Origin: Alphaproteobacteria bacterium
GTDB lineage: Bacteria; Pseudomonadota; Alphaproteobacteria; Micropepsales; Micropepsaceae
Length of the DNA stretch: 36,905 nt
Assembly (NCBI GenBank): GCA_027456965.1
Contig: DAIDUA010000032.1
Span: 1 to 36,905 of the forward strand
Reading direction: 5' to 3'
In this document: positions 1 to 8,979 of the stretch, piece after piece
Layout of the letters: each line of letters opens with the position of its first letter
Numbering within the stretch: the stretch's first letter is position 1
Made by a program: the position numbers and the translations under genes
The notes under the pieces: model-generated
Database searches by the model: none
What the model saw: only the letters and a program-made list of their open reading frames with translations
Told to the model about the DNA's origin: nothing

Positions 1-409
1 GGGCCCGCGCGGCCTCATCCATGCCGCGCGCCGTCACGATCAGGGTGGGCTTTGGAGGGTTGGCGGGGATGGGATGGTCGCGCTTCAGCGCGCCGCGCGT
101 CACCTGAAGATAGAGCAATCCGTCGCGCACGCCGTTGCGGCGGACGATCTCCGCCATCACCAGCTTGAGCGCGCCACGGCGCATCGGCATCGCCATCTCG
201 ATCTCGCGGAGCGAACGTTCGAGGCGGTCGAGATGTTCCTCTTCGTAGAGCAGATGCCCGTTGTCGATGCGGCAGACTTCATAGACGGCATCACCGAGCT
301 GCAGGCCGCGATCCTCGACATGCACGCCGGCGTCGCCATGGCGCAGATAGCGGCCGTTCACATAAGCGACGCGGCCGGCAGGCCGCCGTCCGTTCCAGTG
401 GCCGGTCAA
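1..409 (-). CDS. dat: D-amino-acid aminotransferase (class IV PLP), N-terminal part, runs off the left edge
   Basis: About 136 residues are visible, reading leftwards off the window edge. The N-terminal hallmark of class IV aminotransferases is present: AYVNGRYLRHGDAGV, then EDRGLQLGDAVYEV, in which the tract after DRG shapes the active-site entrance. The PLP lysine would lie beyond the window. Family members exchange the amino group between D-amino acids such as D-Ala and 2-oxoacids, feeding peptidoglycan precursors; a branched-chain aminotransferase is a less likely alternative. The proposed start is a TTG at 409-407 overlapping the ntrX stop (TTGA), which implies translational coupling. 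A GTG at 361-359 is a shorter alternative beginning at VNGRY. A dat gene right after ntrX is common in alphaproteobacteria. Family assignment is fairly firm; exact substrate is inferred. Confidence 0.8.
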   Translation of the reverse strand, partial: MTGHWNGRRPAGRVAYVNGRYLRHGDAGVHVEDRGLQLGDAVYEVCRIDNGHLLYEEEHLDRLERSLREIEMAMPMRRGALKLVMAEIVRRNGVRDGLLYLQVTRGALKRDHPIPANPPKPTLIVTARGMDEAARA

Positions 410-1821
410 GCGTTAAAGCCTTCCCGGCCGCCGAGGCTCGATCCCACGCCCAGCGATTTCAGCTTCCGGTGCAGCGCCGAACGCTCCATGCCGATGAAGG
501 CCGCGGTGCGCGAGATATTGCCGCCGAAGCGGTTTATCTGCGCCACGAGGTAGTCGCGTTCGAAAATCTCGCGCGCCTCGCGCAGCGGCAGCGAGATGAC
601 GAGATCGCTGCGCCCGCCGCCGCTCCACGGCGCATTTGTGCCCAGATCGGAGGGCAGCAGATCGGCCGAGATCGCCTGCGCCGGATCATCGGTCGCCAGG
701 ATCAGAAGCCGCTCCACGATGTTGCGGAGCTGGCGGACGTTGCCGGGCCAGTTATGCGCCTGCAGCACCGCCATGGCGTCGTCGCCGATCTCGCGCATCG
801 GCAGGCCGGACGCCGCCGACAGCCGCTTCATGAAATGCGCGACCAGCATCGGGATGTCGTCGCGCCGCTCGGCCAGCGACGGCACGCGGACCGGCACGAC
901 GTTGAGCCGGTGATAGAGGTCTTCGCGGAAGCGTTCCGCCGCAATTTCGGGACGCAGATCGCGCGAGGTGGAGCTGATGACGCGCGCGTCGACCTGTACG
1001 CGGGCGGAACCGCCGACCCGCGAGAAGGTCTGATCGACCAGGACGCGCAGCACCTTGCCCTGGGTCTCCAGCGGCATGTCCGCGACCTCGTCGAGGAACA
1101 AGGTCCCGTTATGCGCCAGCTCCAGGAGGCCGATCTTGCGCGGCCCCTCGCCGCCTTCGACGCCGAACAGCTCGACCTCGATGCGATCCGGCTCCATCGT
1201 CGCGCAATTGACGGCGACGAAGGCGTTTGCGGCCCGGCGCGAACGCGCATGGACGAGGCGCGCCAGCAATTCCTTGCCAGCCCCCGGCGGTCCGGAGATG
1301 AACACGCGGCTGTTGGTCGGAGCGATCTTCTCGACGGCCTGGCGGATCTGCGACACCGGGGAGGATACGCCCACCAATTCAGTTTCGTCGCCGGCCTTAA
1401 GCTTGAGCTCCTGCACTTCCCGTTTCAGGCGCGCGGCTTCCAGCGCACGGCCGACGACGTGGATCAGTCGATCCGCCTTGAACGGCTTTTCGATGAAATC
1501 GTAGGCGCCCTTCTTGATCGAGGCGACGGCGGTTTCGATCGTGCCGTGGCCGGAGATCATCACGATCGGCAGGTCGGGCTGCTCGCGCTTCAGCGTGTCG
1601 AGCACCTGGATGCCGTCGAGCCGGCTGCCCTGCAGCCAGATGTCGAGCACGACGAGCTGCGGCCGTCTCAGCCGGACCGCGGCCAGCGCGCTGTCGCTGT
1701 CGGCCGCGACCCTCGTCTCATAGCCTTCGTCGCGGAGAATTCCGGCAATCAGGTCGCGAATGTCTTCCTCGGCGTCGACGACGAGGATTTCAGACGCGAT
1801 TGACAATCCGTGCTTGCTCAT
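406..1821 (-). CDS. ntrX: NtrX, nitrogen response regulator of the NtrY-NtrX two-component system
   Basis: This 471-residue response regulator has an N-terminal receiver domain (about 11-125) with phospho-acceptor D60 in LVVLD and conserved K112 in EKPF. A sigma-54-type AAA+ domain follows, with Walker A GPPGAGKE (177-184) and Walker B LFLDEV (241-246). A Fis-like helix-turn-helix sits at the C-terminus (NISRTAAFIGMERSALHRKL). The GAFTGA loop that contacts sigma-54 is missing: after VELFG the protein reads VEGGEGPRKIG. This is usual for NtrX and suggests it does not act as a classical sigma-54 activator. The gene overlaps the end of ntrY by 32 bp, and AAGGTG lies 8 nt before the ATG. In alphaproteobacteria NtrX is linked to nitrogen metabolism, respiration and envelope control; the target genes here are unknown. 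Confidence 0.95.
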   Translation of the reverse strand: MSKHGLSIASEILVVDAEEDIRDLIAGILRDEGYETRVAADSDSALAAVRLRRPQLVVLDIWLQGSRLDGIQVLDTLKREQPDLPIVMISGHGTIETAVASIKKGAYDFIEKPFKADRLIHVVGRALEAARLKREVQELKLKAGDETELVGVSSPVSQIRQAVEKIAPTNSRVFISGPPGAGKELLARLVHARSRRAANAFVAVNCATMEPDRIEVELFGVEGGEGPRKIGLLELAHNGTLFLDEVADMPLETQGKVLRVLVDQTFSRVGGSARVQVDARVISSTSRDLRPEIAAERFREDLYHRLNVVPVRVPSLAERRDDIPMLVAHFMKRLSAASGLPMREIGDDAMAVLQAHNWPGNVRQLRNIVERLLILATDDPAQAISADLLPSDLGTNAPWSGGGRSDLVISLPLREAREIFERDYLVAQINRFGGNISRTAAFIGMERSALHRKLKSLGVGSSLGGREGFNA

Positions 1822-4084
1822 CTGTCACACCTTTTTCACGCATATTTTTTTGCTTCAAAGGAAAAGCCAGCGTCACCTGAGCCCCCTTTGTTTCTTCCCC
1901 TGCATCTTCCAGTACGATTTCGCCGCCGTGGTCTTCCATGATCTTCCGCACGATCGCCAGACCGAGCCCCGTGCCTTTGACGCGCGTCGTCACATAGGGT
2001 TCGGTCAGGCGATGGCGATGCTCCGCCGGCAAGCCGATGCCGTTGTCGGAGACCTTGAAGGCGATCTGCAAGTCCGGCGTCTCGATCGCCACCGCGATGC
2101 GGCCCGGCGTGTCGTCGCCTGCGGCGTTGCGCGCCGCGATACCTTCGGTGGCGTTCTTGAGCACATTGGTGAGCGCCTGGCTGACCAGGCGGCCGTCGCA
2201 CTCGAACCAGACGAGTTCCTTCGGAATGTGCGTCTCGAAGGTGATCTGCGGATTGGCGACGCGCTGCAGGAACACCGCCTGCTGCAGAAGTTCCTGGGCG
2301 CATTCCCGCCGCATGACCGGCGTCGGCATGCGCGCGAAGGATGAAAATTCGTCGACCATGCGGCCGATGTCGCCGACCTGGCGGATGATCGTGTCGGTGC
2401 ACTGTTCGAAGATCTCGCGGTCGGCGCCGACCTCGCCGCCGTATTTGCGTTTTAGCCGTTCGGCGGAAAGCTGGATGGGGGTCAGCGGATTCTTGATTTC
2501 GTGGGCGATACGGCGCGCGACATCGGCCCAGGCGGCCGTGCGCTGCGCCGACACGAGGTCGGTGATGTCGTCGAACGTCGCGACATAGCCGCCGTCGTGG
2601 CGGCCCTGTTCGCTGGCGACCTGGACGCTCAAGGAGCGCGTGGTGCCGGCGCGCTTGACCGTAACCTCGCCGCCGGCCCGGGCGACAGGTTCCTGGATGG
2701 CGCGCCGTATCAGGGCCGCCAGTTCGGGTACGGCCTCGGCATAGTGCTGGCCCTCAAGTTCTTCCGGCTCGGCATTCAACAGGCGCGCGGCGGCGCGGTT
2801 GACGATGGTGATCTGCCCGTCGGGATCCAATCCGATTACGCCGGCGCTGACGCCGGCAAGCACGGTCTCGGTGAAGCGGCGGCGTTCGTCGATCTGGCGG
2901 TTGGCAGCAATCAACGCGCTGCGCTGGGCGTCGAGTTGTTGCGTCATGCGGTTGAAGGCCACGCCGAGAGTCCCGATCTCGTCGTCGCTGCGCTCGATGT
3001 CGACCTGCGCCTTGAGGTCGCCCTCCGAAACACGTTCGGCCGCACCGATCAGGCTGGAGACGGGTTTGACGAGGCGATTGGCCGCCCACAGGCCCAGCCA
3101 TACCGCAGCCAGCAGGACAACGAGCGAAACAAGACCATACAGCGTCGCGAAAGCGAGCTGTACGCGCGAGAGGCTGCTTTCGAGCCGGTTGTACTCCTGT
3201 ATCGTGCCTTTGGTGCGATAGTAGTAATTGAACACCGTGGGATCGACGACACGCACGACCTCCAGATAGGCGTCGTTGAGGGCCTGCAGCCTGATCAGCG
3301 CGCGAACCATGCCGGCTTCGGGAATGGCGTCGATAAAAATCGTGCCCTGGGCCGCCTGCTGGATTTCGCTCGGCGCAAACGGCTTGAGAGCCGCGGACCT
3401 CCTCTGTTTCGAGTTGTCGCGCAGCGGCGTCGTGCTGCCCAGAACATCGTTGTGGCTGTCGATGATATACGACGAATACAGGCCATGATCCTGCGTCAGT
3501 TCCTGAAGCTTGGTGAACATCAGGCCGAGGTGGACCTTTTTCTCCTTCAGATCGAAGATGCGCGGATCGTTCTGAAGCCCCGCCGCGATTTCGCCGGCGT
3601 CTATGATGATGCCGCGGGCACGCTCCAGCACATATTGGCGCGCCACGTTTTGTGCGCCGTCGAGCGCCGTCTTCACGCGCTGCGAAAACCACGCCTGGAC
3701 GCCGAGATTGAGCGTCACCGCTGCGAAGATGGCGACCAGGATCGCCGGCACCACGGCGATGGCGCTGAACATCGCCACCAGGCGCACGTGCAGCTTCGCG
3801 CCCGCCCTGCCCGAACGCCGCTCACTCCATAGCCGCACCAGCCGCCAGGCGATGAGCGCGCCGAGCGACAGCCCCAACGTCAAATTGATGAGGATAAGGG
3901 CCGTCACCATGCCTTGCGTGGGCGCGTAAGGGACGAGGCCCATCAGGATGGCGTAGGTGAATATCCCGGACAGGACAGCCAGCAGCGCCACGCCAAGCGC
4001 CAGCAGCGACGGCCGCGATGCCGCGCGCAAAAGATCGAGCACGCCGTGTCCTTTGGACTTTCCGACTACCGTGGCTGTGGCCAT
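1790..4084 (-). CDS. ntrY: NtrY, membrane sensor histidine kinase
   Basis: This is the partner kinase of NtrX. From the ATG at 4084 it is 764 residues, the usual NtrY length. Three N-terminal membrane segments lie at about 27-48, 60-80 and 102-125. A periplasmic region of roughly 180 residues follows, then a fourth membrane helix (309-334), a HAMP domain (335-388), a PAS domain (405-510), and a HisKA domain with H528 in [13 protein letters not shown]. The C-terminal HATPase domain shows DNGIGLP and GTGLGL boxes. The open frame extends upstream to 4198, but those extra 38 residues do not look like NtrY and lie across the predicted promoter, so 4084 is preferred. GGGA sits only 1 nt from the ATG, so the ribosome site is not textbook. 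The periplasmic signal is not known from sequence. Confidence 0.93.
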   Translation of the reverse strand: MATATVVGKSKGHGVLDLLRAASRPSLLALGVALLAVLSGIFTYAILMGLVPYAPTQGMVTALILINLTLGLSLGALIAWRLVRLWSERRSGRAGAKLHVRLVAMFSAIAVVPAILVAIFAAVTLNLGVQAWFSQRVKTALDGAQNVARQYVLERARGIIIDAGEIAAGLQNDPRIFDLKEKKVHLGLMFTKLQELTQDHGLYSSYIIDSHNDVLGSTTPLRDNSKQRRSAALKPFAPSEIQQAAQGTIFIDAIPEAGMVRALIRLQALNDAYLEVVRVVDPTVFNYYYRTKGTIQEYNRLESSLSRVQLAFATLYGLVSLVVLLAAVWLGLWAANRLVKPVSSLIGAAERVSEGDLKAQVDIERSDDEIGTLGVAFNRMTQQLDAQRSALIAANRQIDERRRFTETVLAGVSAGVIGLDPDGQITIVNRAAARLLNAEPEELEGQHYAEAVPELAALIRRAIQEPVARAGGEVTVKRAGTTRSLSVQVASEQGRHDGGYVATFDDITDLVSAQRTAAWADVARRIAHEIKNPLTPIQLSAERLKRKYGGEVGADREIFEQCTDTIIRQVGDIGRMVDEFSSFARMPTPVMRRECAQELLQQAVFLQRVANPQITFETHIPKELVWFECDGRLVSQALTNVLKNATEGIAARNAAGDDTPGRIAVAIETPDLQIAFKVSDNGIGLPAEHRHRLTEPYVTTRVKGTGLGLAIVRKIMEDHGGEIVLEDAGEETKGAQVTLAFPLKQKNMREKGVTDEQARIVNRV

Positions 4085-4090
4085 TCCCAA

Positions 4091-4125
4091 CCGTCGTTGA
4101 CGGGTGAACTCGCTAACCCGCGAGT
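4091..4125 (-). promoter_or_regulatory. Two adjacent small hairpins in the ntrY leader
   Basis: Reading the minus strand, ACTCGC/GCGAGT (4125-4120 with 4113-4108, 6-nt loop) is followed by CCGTC/GACGG (4103-4099 with 4095-4091, 3-nt loop). The second hairpin ends next to the GGGA in front of the ntrY ATG, so folding could affect initiation. Both stems are short. Confidence 0.3.
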
Positions 4126-4143
4126 GTTGCTTCGTAATCTGGC

Positions 4144-4171
4144 AGTGTAGCGATCTGGCCACCTGTTGCAA
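4144..4171 (-). promoter_or_regulatory. Possible sigma-70-type promoter for ntrYX
   Basis: On the minus strand TTGCAA (4171-4166) and TACACT (4149-4144) are separated by 16 nt and lie about 60 nt before the ntrY ATG, between the ntrC stop and ntrY. Each hexamer matches consensus at 4 of 6 positions. It would transcribe ntrYX separately from ntrBC. This is a prediction by eye only. Confidence 0.4.
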
Positions 4172-4213
4172 GAATGCTGCGATGCAATCCGACAACACGG
4201 TTAAGGTGGGGCG

Positions 4214-5665
4214 TCAGTCCGACTTCAGCCCTCGAATTACTTCCAGGCCCAAATCACGGATTTTCTTGCGCAGCGTGTTGCGGTTGAGGCCGAGCAGATG
4301 GGCGGCGCGGATCTGATTGCCGCGGGTGGCGCCCAGACAGATCGACAATAAGGGGCGTTCGATTTCCTGGAGGATGCGGTCATAGAGGCCCGGCGGTGGT
4401 AAGCGCTCGCCATGTTCGGCGAAATACTTCGTCAAATGGCGCTCTACGGCGCCTCCAAGCGTCACCGGCTCGTCCCCGTCCTCGAAGCTGCTCGTCCTGG
4501 TCGGTTCCGTCAGCTCCGCGGCAATCGCCGTGGCGGGAATCGCGTCGCCGGAGTGCAGAACGGCCAAGCGGCGGATCAGATTTTCCAGTTCGCGCACATT
4601 GCCCGGCCAGCGATGGTGGCGCAGCAGGTCGAGTGCGTCGCCGTCCAAACGCTTGGCCGGCAGACCCTCCTCCTCCGCCTTGCGGAGAAAATGCCGCACC
4701 AGATCGGGGATGTCCTCGACGCGCTCGCGCAAGGGCGGCAGGCGCAGCGGCACGACATTGAGCCGGTAATAGAGGTCCTCGCGGAACATGCCCTGCTGGA
4801 TGAGCTGGCGCAGGTCGCGGTTGGTCGCGGCGATGATGCGTACGTCGGTCTTGATCGGCGTCCGCCCGCCGACCGTCGTGTATTCGCCCTGCTGCAAGAC
4901 GCGCAGCAACCGGGTTTGCGCCTCCAGCGGCATATCGCCGATCTCATCGAGGAACAGCGTGCCGCCCTCGGCCTGTTCGAAGCGGCCGACGCCGCGGTTG
5001 GTGGCGCCGGTGAAGGCGCCGCGTTCGTGACCGAACAATTCGCTTTCGACGAGTTCCTTGGGAATGGCCGCCATGTTCACGGCCACGAAGGTGCCGTGCC
5101 GGCGCTTGCCGTAATCGTGCAGCGCGCGGGCGACGAGTTCCTTGCCCGTGCCGCTTTCGCCCATGATCATCACGGTCAGGTCGGTCTGAGTCAGCCGTGC
5201 GATAACGCGATAGATTTCCTGCATCGCCGGGGAACGCCCGATCAGCGGCAGCCGATCCTCGCCGCCGCTGTCGTCCGACGGCGCGTCGCGCTTGCCCTGC
5301 GGACTGGCGAGCGCGCGCTGGACGACGGCGGTCAGTTCCTTCAGGTCGAACGGTTTCGGGAGATAATCGAAGGCGCCGCGCGCGGCCGCCGTGATCGCCG
5401 TGAGTATCGTGTTCTGCGCGCTCATGACGACGACGGGCAGATCCGGCCGCAACCGTTTGATGCGTGGAATGAGATCGAAGCCGTTTTCGTCCGGCAGGAT
5501 CACGTCTGTGATGACGAGATTCCCGTCGCCGGCGGCTACCCAGCGCCACAACCCGGCCGCCGTGCCTGTCGTGCGCACGTCGTAGCCGGCGCGTCCCAAA
5601 GCCTGATTGAGAACCGTGCGGATCGCGGAGTCGTCGTCGGCGATGAGGATCATGCCATCAGGCAT
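4214..5665 (-). CDS. ntrC: NtrC, nitrogen regulator and sigma-54 activator
   Basis: This 483-residue protein is a complete bacterial enhancer-binding protein. The receiver domain has phospho-acceptor D54 in [10 protein letters not shown] and K104 in PKPF. The AAA+ domain has Walker A GESGTGKE, an intact GAFTGA sigma-54 contact loop, and Walker [11 protein letters not shown]. The Fis-type helix-turn-helix is at the C-terminus ([18 protein letters not shown]). The ATG at 5665 is chosen because AAGGAG lies 6-7 nt upstream and the protein then starts directly at the receiver fold; the upstream frame only reads through ntrB. It overlaps the end of ntrB by 8 bp, so the two are co-translated. Phosphorylated NtrC activates nitrogen-assimilation promoters such as glnA and amtB in this group; the targets in this organism are inferred. 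Confidence 0.96.
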   Translation of the reverse strand: MPDGMILIADDDSAIRTVLNQALGRAGYDVRTTGTAAGLWRWVAAGDGNLVITDVILPDENGFDLIPRIKRLRPDLPVVVMSAQNTILTAITAAARGAFDYLPKPFDLKELTAVVQRALASPQGKRDAPSDDSGGEDRLPLIGRSPAMQEIYRVIARLTQTDLTVMIMGESGTGKELVARALHDYGKRRHGTFVAVNMAAIPKELVESELFGHERGAFTGATNRGVGRFEQAEGGTLFLDEIGDMPLEAQTRLLRVLQQGEYTTVGGRTPIKTDVRIIAATNRDLRQLIQQGMFREDLYYRLNVVPLRLPPLRERVEDIPDLVRHFLRKAEEEGLPAKRLDGDALDLLRHHRWPGNVRELENLIRRLAVLHSGDAIPATAIAAELTEPTRTSSFEDGDEPVTLGGAVERHLTKYFAEHGERLPPPGLYDRILQEIERPLLSICLGATRGNQIRAAHLLGLNRNTLRKKIRDLGLEVIRGLKSD

Positions 5666-6773
5666 CGGCTTCTCCTTCACTGTCGTTTGCCGCTTTCGGC
5701 AACAAAATGCGGAAAACGGTGCGGTGCGAGACGGAATCACATTCGATGACGCCGCCGTGGTCGCCGATGATCTTGGCCACCAGTGCAAGGCCGAGGCCGG
5801 ATCCGCCGCGTTTCGTGGTGACGAACGGATCGAAGATGTAGGGCATCAGGTCGGCGGGCACGCCCGCGCCGTTGTCGCGGACGGTGACCTCGAGCGGCAG
5901 GCTCAGCCGTTCTCCCGCCACCGCCGCGCCGAAGCGCACGCCGGGACGGTATCCCGTGGTCAGCGTGATCTCGCCGCCGGAGTCCGGCACCGCGTCGGCC
6001 GCGTTGCGCACCAGGTTCATGAACACCTGGATGAGCTGGTCGCGGTCGCCCAGCACGCGCGGCAAAGAAGGGTCGAAGGTCTCCACGAAATTGACGTGCC
6101 TGGCGAAACTTGTCTCCGCGACGCGGCGCACGCGGTCCAGCACTTCATGGATATTGACCGGCGCCCGCGGAAAAGCGCGCGTGTCGCCGAAAGATTCCAT
6201 GCGATCGATCAGGGCGCGGATGCGGTCAGACTCGTCGCAGATGAGCCGCGTCAGATCGCGCTCGTTGGACGGAAGGTGTTCTTCGATCAGCTGCGCTGCG
6301 CCGCGAATCCCGGCGAGCGGATTTTTGATTTCGTGCGCCAGCACCGCCGCCATGCCGTGCATCGAGCGGACGGCGCCGCGGTGGAGCAGTTGCCGGTCGA
6401 TACGCTGCGCCAGACCGCGCTCCTGCAGCATGATGATCACCGTGCCTTCGGGGTCCGGCATCGGCGTGACGATGAGATCGGTGATATGTTCGCCATGCCG
6501 CGGTGTCGACAGGTCGACGTCGCGTTCGCCCACCGACGCGCGCCGCTCCAGCGCCTGGCCGATCAGTTGAAACAGCGGACTTCCGAACGGGATCAGATCC
6601 GCGAGTTTCTGCTTTCGCAGCAGCGGCGCGCCCATGCCAAAGAACTGCTCCGCGGCGGGATTGACGAAAAGGATCTGCTGCTGCGGGCTGATCACGATCA
6701 CGGGCATGGGAAGGGCCGCCGCGATCAGGCTTGTCGCCGGGCTTTCCAGGGGCAGTTTTGCGCTCGCGCTCAC
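5658..6773 (-). CDS. ntrB: NtrB, cytosolic nitrogen sensor kinase/phosphatase
   Basis: This 371-residue soluble kinase has no membrane segment. A PAS domain spans about 15-120, followed by HisKA with H147 in [11 protein letters not shown] and a HATPase domain with DNGAGVP and [10 protein letters not shown] near the C-terminus. In the known system NtrB phosphorylates or dephosphorylates NtrC according to PII protein binding, reporting glutamine status. The start is a GTG at 6773: upstream in-frame codons contain no ATG before a stop, and only a weak GGA lies ahead. The gene upstream of ntrB in many alphaproteobacteria, dusB (nifR3), is not here; ispDF lies divergently instead. Translation is probably coupled to ntrC. 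Confidence 0.95.
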   Translation of the reverse strand: MSASAKLPLESPATSLIAAALPMPVIVISPQQQILFVNPAAEQFFGMGAPLLRKQKLADLIPFGSPLFQLIGQALERRASVGERDVDLSTPRHGEHITDLIVTPMPDPEGTVIIMLQERGLAQRIDRQLLHRGAVRSMHGMAAVLAHEIKNPLAGIRGAAQLIEEHLPSNERDLTRLICDESDRIRALIDRMESFGDTRAFPRAPVNIHEVLDRVRRVAETSFARHVNFVETFDPSLPRVLGDRDQLIQVFMNLVRNAADAVPDSGGEITLTTGYRPGVRFGAAVAGERLSLPLEVTVRDNGAGVPADLMPYIFDPFVTTKRGGSGLGLALVAKIIGDHGGVIECDSVSHRTVFRILLPKAANDSEGEADA

Positions 6774-6782
6774 CGATGATCC

Positions 6783-6829
6783 ATGCCTAATACTTAGGCA
6801 TCATATTACACTGCCGATAATATGTGCAA
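6783..6829 (-). promoter_or_regulatory. ntrB-ispDF divergent region: possible ntrB promoter with palindromic operator
   Basis: ATGCCTAA-TAC-TTAGGCAT (6783-6801) is a perfect 8-bp inverted repeat located 10-28 bp upstream of the ntrB GTG. Just upstream, on the minus strand, is TTGCAC (6829-6824) with TAATAT 15 nt further on (6808-6803), or ATATGA at 17 nt. The repeat would then cover the start of transcription, an arrangement typical of a repressor site. Which protein binds is unknown; it does not look like an NtrC site. Confidence 0.45.
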
Positions 6830-6896
6830 CTGCCCATGGGTCGTTTTTTTTAGGCCCGCGCGTGCTACCAAGAAAATCAATGATTCCGGAGAAAAC

Positions 6897-8045
6897 ATGG
6901 CCCGCATAGCCATCCTGATCGTCGCCGCCGGCAAGGGCGAACGCGTGGGCGGCAGCATCCCCAAGCAATATGCCCCCCTGCTCGGCCAGACGATGCTCCG
7001 CCGTTCGATAGAGGCTTTCAACGGCCTGGCGGATGCCGTCGTCCAGGTCATGATCGGCCCAGGCCAGGCCGAACTCTACCGCGGAGCAACACAAGGATGC
7101 GACGCGCGTCCGCCGGAAGTCGGCGGTGCGACGCGCCAGGAATCCGTGCGACGCGGGCTGGAGGCGCTGACGGCCGACGCGCCCGCCTTTGTGCTGATCC
7201 ACGATGCCGCCCGTCCGCTGGTTTCGCGCAGGCTGATCGACGGCGTGATTGCGACGCTGGCGGCGGGTGCGGACGCGGCGGTGCCTCTGCTTCCCGTGGC
7301 CGACACGCTGCGCAAGCAGGAGAACGGCAAGTGGATCACCGTGCCGCGCGCCGGCCGGCTGCGCGCGCATACGCCGCAAGGCTTCCGCTTCGCGGCGATT
7401 TTGAAGGCGCATCGCGATCACGCGGCGCAGGATGTCACCGACGATATGGCGCTGGCGGAATTGGCAGGCTTGCAGATCGTCGCCGTGCCGGGCGAGGAAA
7501 CCAACATGAAAGTGACAAATCCGGAGGATTTTGCGGTGGCCGAAGGTTTGCTGTCCGCGCGACTGGGCGAGACGCGCACCGGATCGGGTTTCGACGTCCA
7601 TCGCTTTGCGCCGGGCGACCATGTCTGGCTGTGCGGCCTGAAAATCCCGCACGACCATGCGCTGGAAGGCCATTCCGACGCCGATGCCGGATTGCACGCC
7701 CTGACCGACGCCATCCTGGGCGCCATCGGCGAAGGCGATATCGGTCTGCATTTTCCGCCTACGGACGAACGCTGGCGTGGCGCGCCGTCTTGGAAGTTCC
7801 TCGACCATGCGGCGGACATGGTGCGCAGGAAAGGCGGTGCCATCGTCCACTGCGACGTGACCATCATCTGCGAGCGGCCGAAGGTGACGCCCCATCGCGA
7901 AGCCATGCGCGCCAAGATCGCCGAGATCCTGCACCTCGCCGTTTCGCGGGTCAGCGTCAAGGCGACAACCACCGAAGGGCTGGGCTTCACCGGACGGCGC
8001 GAGGGGCTTGCCGCGCAGGCCATCGCCACGGTGCGCCTGCCGTGA
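6897..8045 (+). CDS. ispDF: IspDF, bifunctional MEP-pathway enzyme
   Basis: This 382-residue fusion carries out two steps of non-mevalonate isoprenoid synthesis. The N-terminal IspD domain (1 to about 225) has the CTP-binding loop VAAGKGERVGG and would join MEP with CTP to form CDP-ME. The C-terminal IspF domain (about 227-382) has TGSGFDVHRF, with predicted metal ligands D233, H235 and H267, and ATTTEGLGFTGR near the end, and forms the cyclic diphosphate ME-cPP. Fusion of steps that are not consecutive (IspE acts between them) is typical of alphaproteobacteria. The ATG at 6897 has CGGAGA upstream and starts right at the IspD fold; the frame further upstream is intergenic. The stop overlaps the pgpA start, so this is the first gene of a coupled operon. 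Confidence 0.97.
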   Translation: MARIAILIVAAGKGERVGGSIPKQYAPLLGQTMLRRSIEAFNGLADAVVQVMIGPGQAELYRGATQGCDARPPEVGGATRQESVRRGLEALTADAPAFVLIHDAARPLVSRRLIDGVIATLAAGADAAVPLLPVADTLRKQENGKWITVPRAGRLRAHTPQGFRFAAILKAHRDHAAQDVTDDMALAELAGLQIVAVPGEETNMKVTNPEDFAVAEGLLSARLGETRTGSGFDVHRFAPGDHVWLCGLKIPHDHALEGHSDADAGLHALTDAILGAIGEGDIGLHFPPTDERWRGAPSWKFLDHAADMVRRKGGAIVHCDVTIICERPKVTPHREAMRAKIAEILHLAVSRVSVKATTTEGLGFTGRREGLAAQAIATVRLP

Positions 8046-8494
8046 GCTGGAGCGCGCGCCTCGCGACCTTGTTCGGCCTCGGCCGCATGCCGCATGCGCC
8101 CGGCACGGCGGCGAGTCTGGTTGCGGCGGCTGTCGCCTGGCCGATCGCCGCGGCGGCCGGTTCCTGGGTACTGTTACCACTGGGGGTCGCGGTTGGGTTG
8201 GCGGCAGTTCCGATCGCCGATCGCTACGCGCGCGAATGCGGCCGGGATGATCCGTCCGATTGCGTGATCGACGAACTGGCCGGACAATGGCTGGCCTGCG
8301 CCTTCGCACCGTTGTCATTGTGGGGTTTTATGCTGGCATTCGTGGCTTTCCGCCTATTCGACATGACCAAGCTCTGGCCGGTCTCGGCGGCGGAGAGTCT
8401 GAAGGGTGGCGTCGGAATCGTGGCCGACGATATCGTGGCGGGGTTGCTGGCGGGCGTCGTGGTGATGCTGCTCTGGAGGTTCGGACTGGCGTGA
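8042..8494 (+). CDS. pgpA: Phosphatidylglycerophosphatase A
   Basis: This 150-residue inner-membrane phosphatase converts phosphatidylglycerophosphate into phosphatidylglycerol. PgpA signatures are all visible: GRMPHAPGTAASL (about 14-26), VIDELAGQW (75-83), FRLFDMTKLWP (103-113) and GIVADD (125-130), with hydrophobic stretches at about 26-58, 84-103 and 130-146. The GTG at 8042 overlaps the ispDF stop as GTGA, giving tight coupling; no separate strong ribosome site is seen. The end overlaps the pncC ATG in TGATG. The grouping joins isoprenoid and phospholipid steps in one transcript, which looks like gene-order conservation rather than one pathway. Confidence 0.9.
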   Translation: MSWSARLATLFGLGRMPHAPGTAASLVAAAVAWPIAAAAGSWVLLPLGVAVGLAAVPIADRYARECGRDDPSDCVIDELAGQWLACAFAPLSLWGFMLAFVAFRLFDMTKLWPVSAAESLKGGVGIVADDIVAGLLAGVVVMLLWRFGLA

Positions 8495-8979
8495 TGTTCT
8501 CCCCACTTCTTCTTTCGCTGGCGAAGACGGTGCTGGACGAAGCGCGGGCGAAAGACCTGCGCGTCGTCACGGCGGAAAGCTGTACGGGCGGATTGATCGC
8601 GGGCCTTCTCACGGAGATTCCCGGCTCGTCGGATGTACTGGAACGCGGCTTCGTCGTCTACTCTAATCGCGCCAAGCAGGACTTGCTGGGCGTGGCCGGC
8701 GAATTGATCGCCGATCATGGCGCGGTGTCCGAAGAAGTGGCACGGGCGATGGCGCAAGGCGCAGCGGCGCATTCCGACGCGCAACTGGCCGTCTCGGTCA
8801 CCGGAATCGCCGGGCCAGGTGGCGGGACGGCTGCGAAGCCCGTCGGCTTGGTCCACGTCGCCGCTTGCCGCGATGGCAAGGTTCTGCACGAGGAATGCCG
8901 TTTTGGCGATCTCGGGCGGACGGAGATACGGACGAAAAGCGTGGAAGCGGCGCTGAACCTGCTACGCCGCCTTTTCTGA
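8494..8979 (+). CDS. pncC: CinA C-terminal-type nicotinamide-nucleotide amidase
   Basis: This 161-residue protein is a stand-alone CinA C-terminal domain, the PncC amidase that deamidates NMN to nicotinic acid mononucleotide in NAD recycling. Motifs are VTAESCTGG (25-33, with the likely catalytic serine S29), VVYSNRAK (Y56 and K61 as likely partners) and VTGIAGPGGGT (102-112). There is no N-terminal CinA/MoaB-like domain, as expected for this short form. The ATG at 8494 overlaps the pgpA stop; GGAGG lies about 14 nt upstream, so coupling probably matters more. The 3' end overlaps the convergent COQ10/RatA gene by 18 bp. PncC activity is inferred from the family. Confidence 0.9.
   Translation: MFSPLLLSLAKTVLDEARAKDLRVVTAESCTGGLIAGLLTEIPGSSDVLERGFVVYSNRAKQDLLGVAGELIADHGAVSEEVARAMAQGAAAHSDAQLAVSVTGIAGPGGGTAAKPVGLVHVAACRDGKVLHEECRFGDLGRTEIRTKSVEAALNLLRRLF

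Noticed and set aside
469-5749. Several 440-codon plus-strand frames opposite ntrX, ntrY and ntrC
   Set aside because: All three regulators are intact on the minus strand, with catalytic residues at the expected positions; the plus-strand products are His/Arg/Asp-rich and look like codon-mirror artefacts.
6801-8318. Long open frame of about 505 codons opposite ispDF and pgpA
   Set aside because: It is antisense to clearly conserved genes with motifs and coupled starts; its translation is Arg/Gln-rich low-complexity sequence typical of shadow frames in GC-rich DNA.
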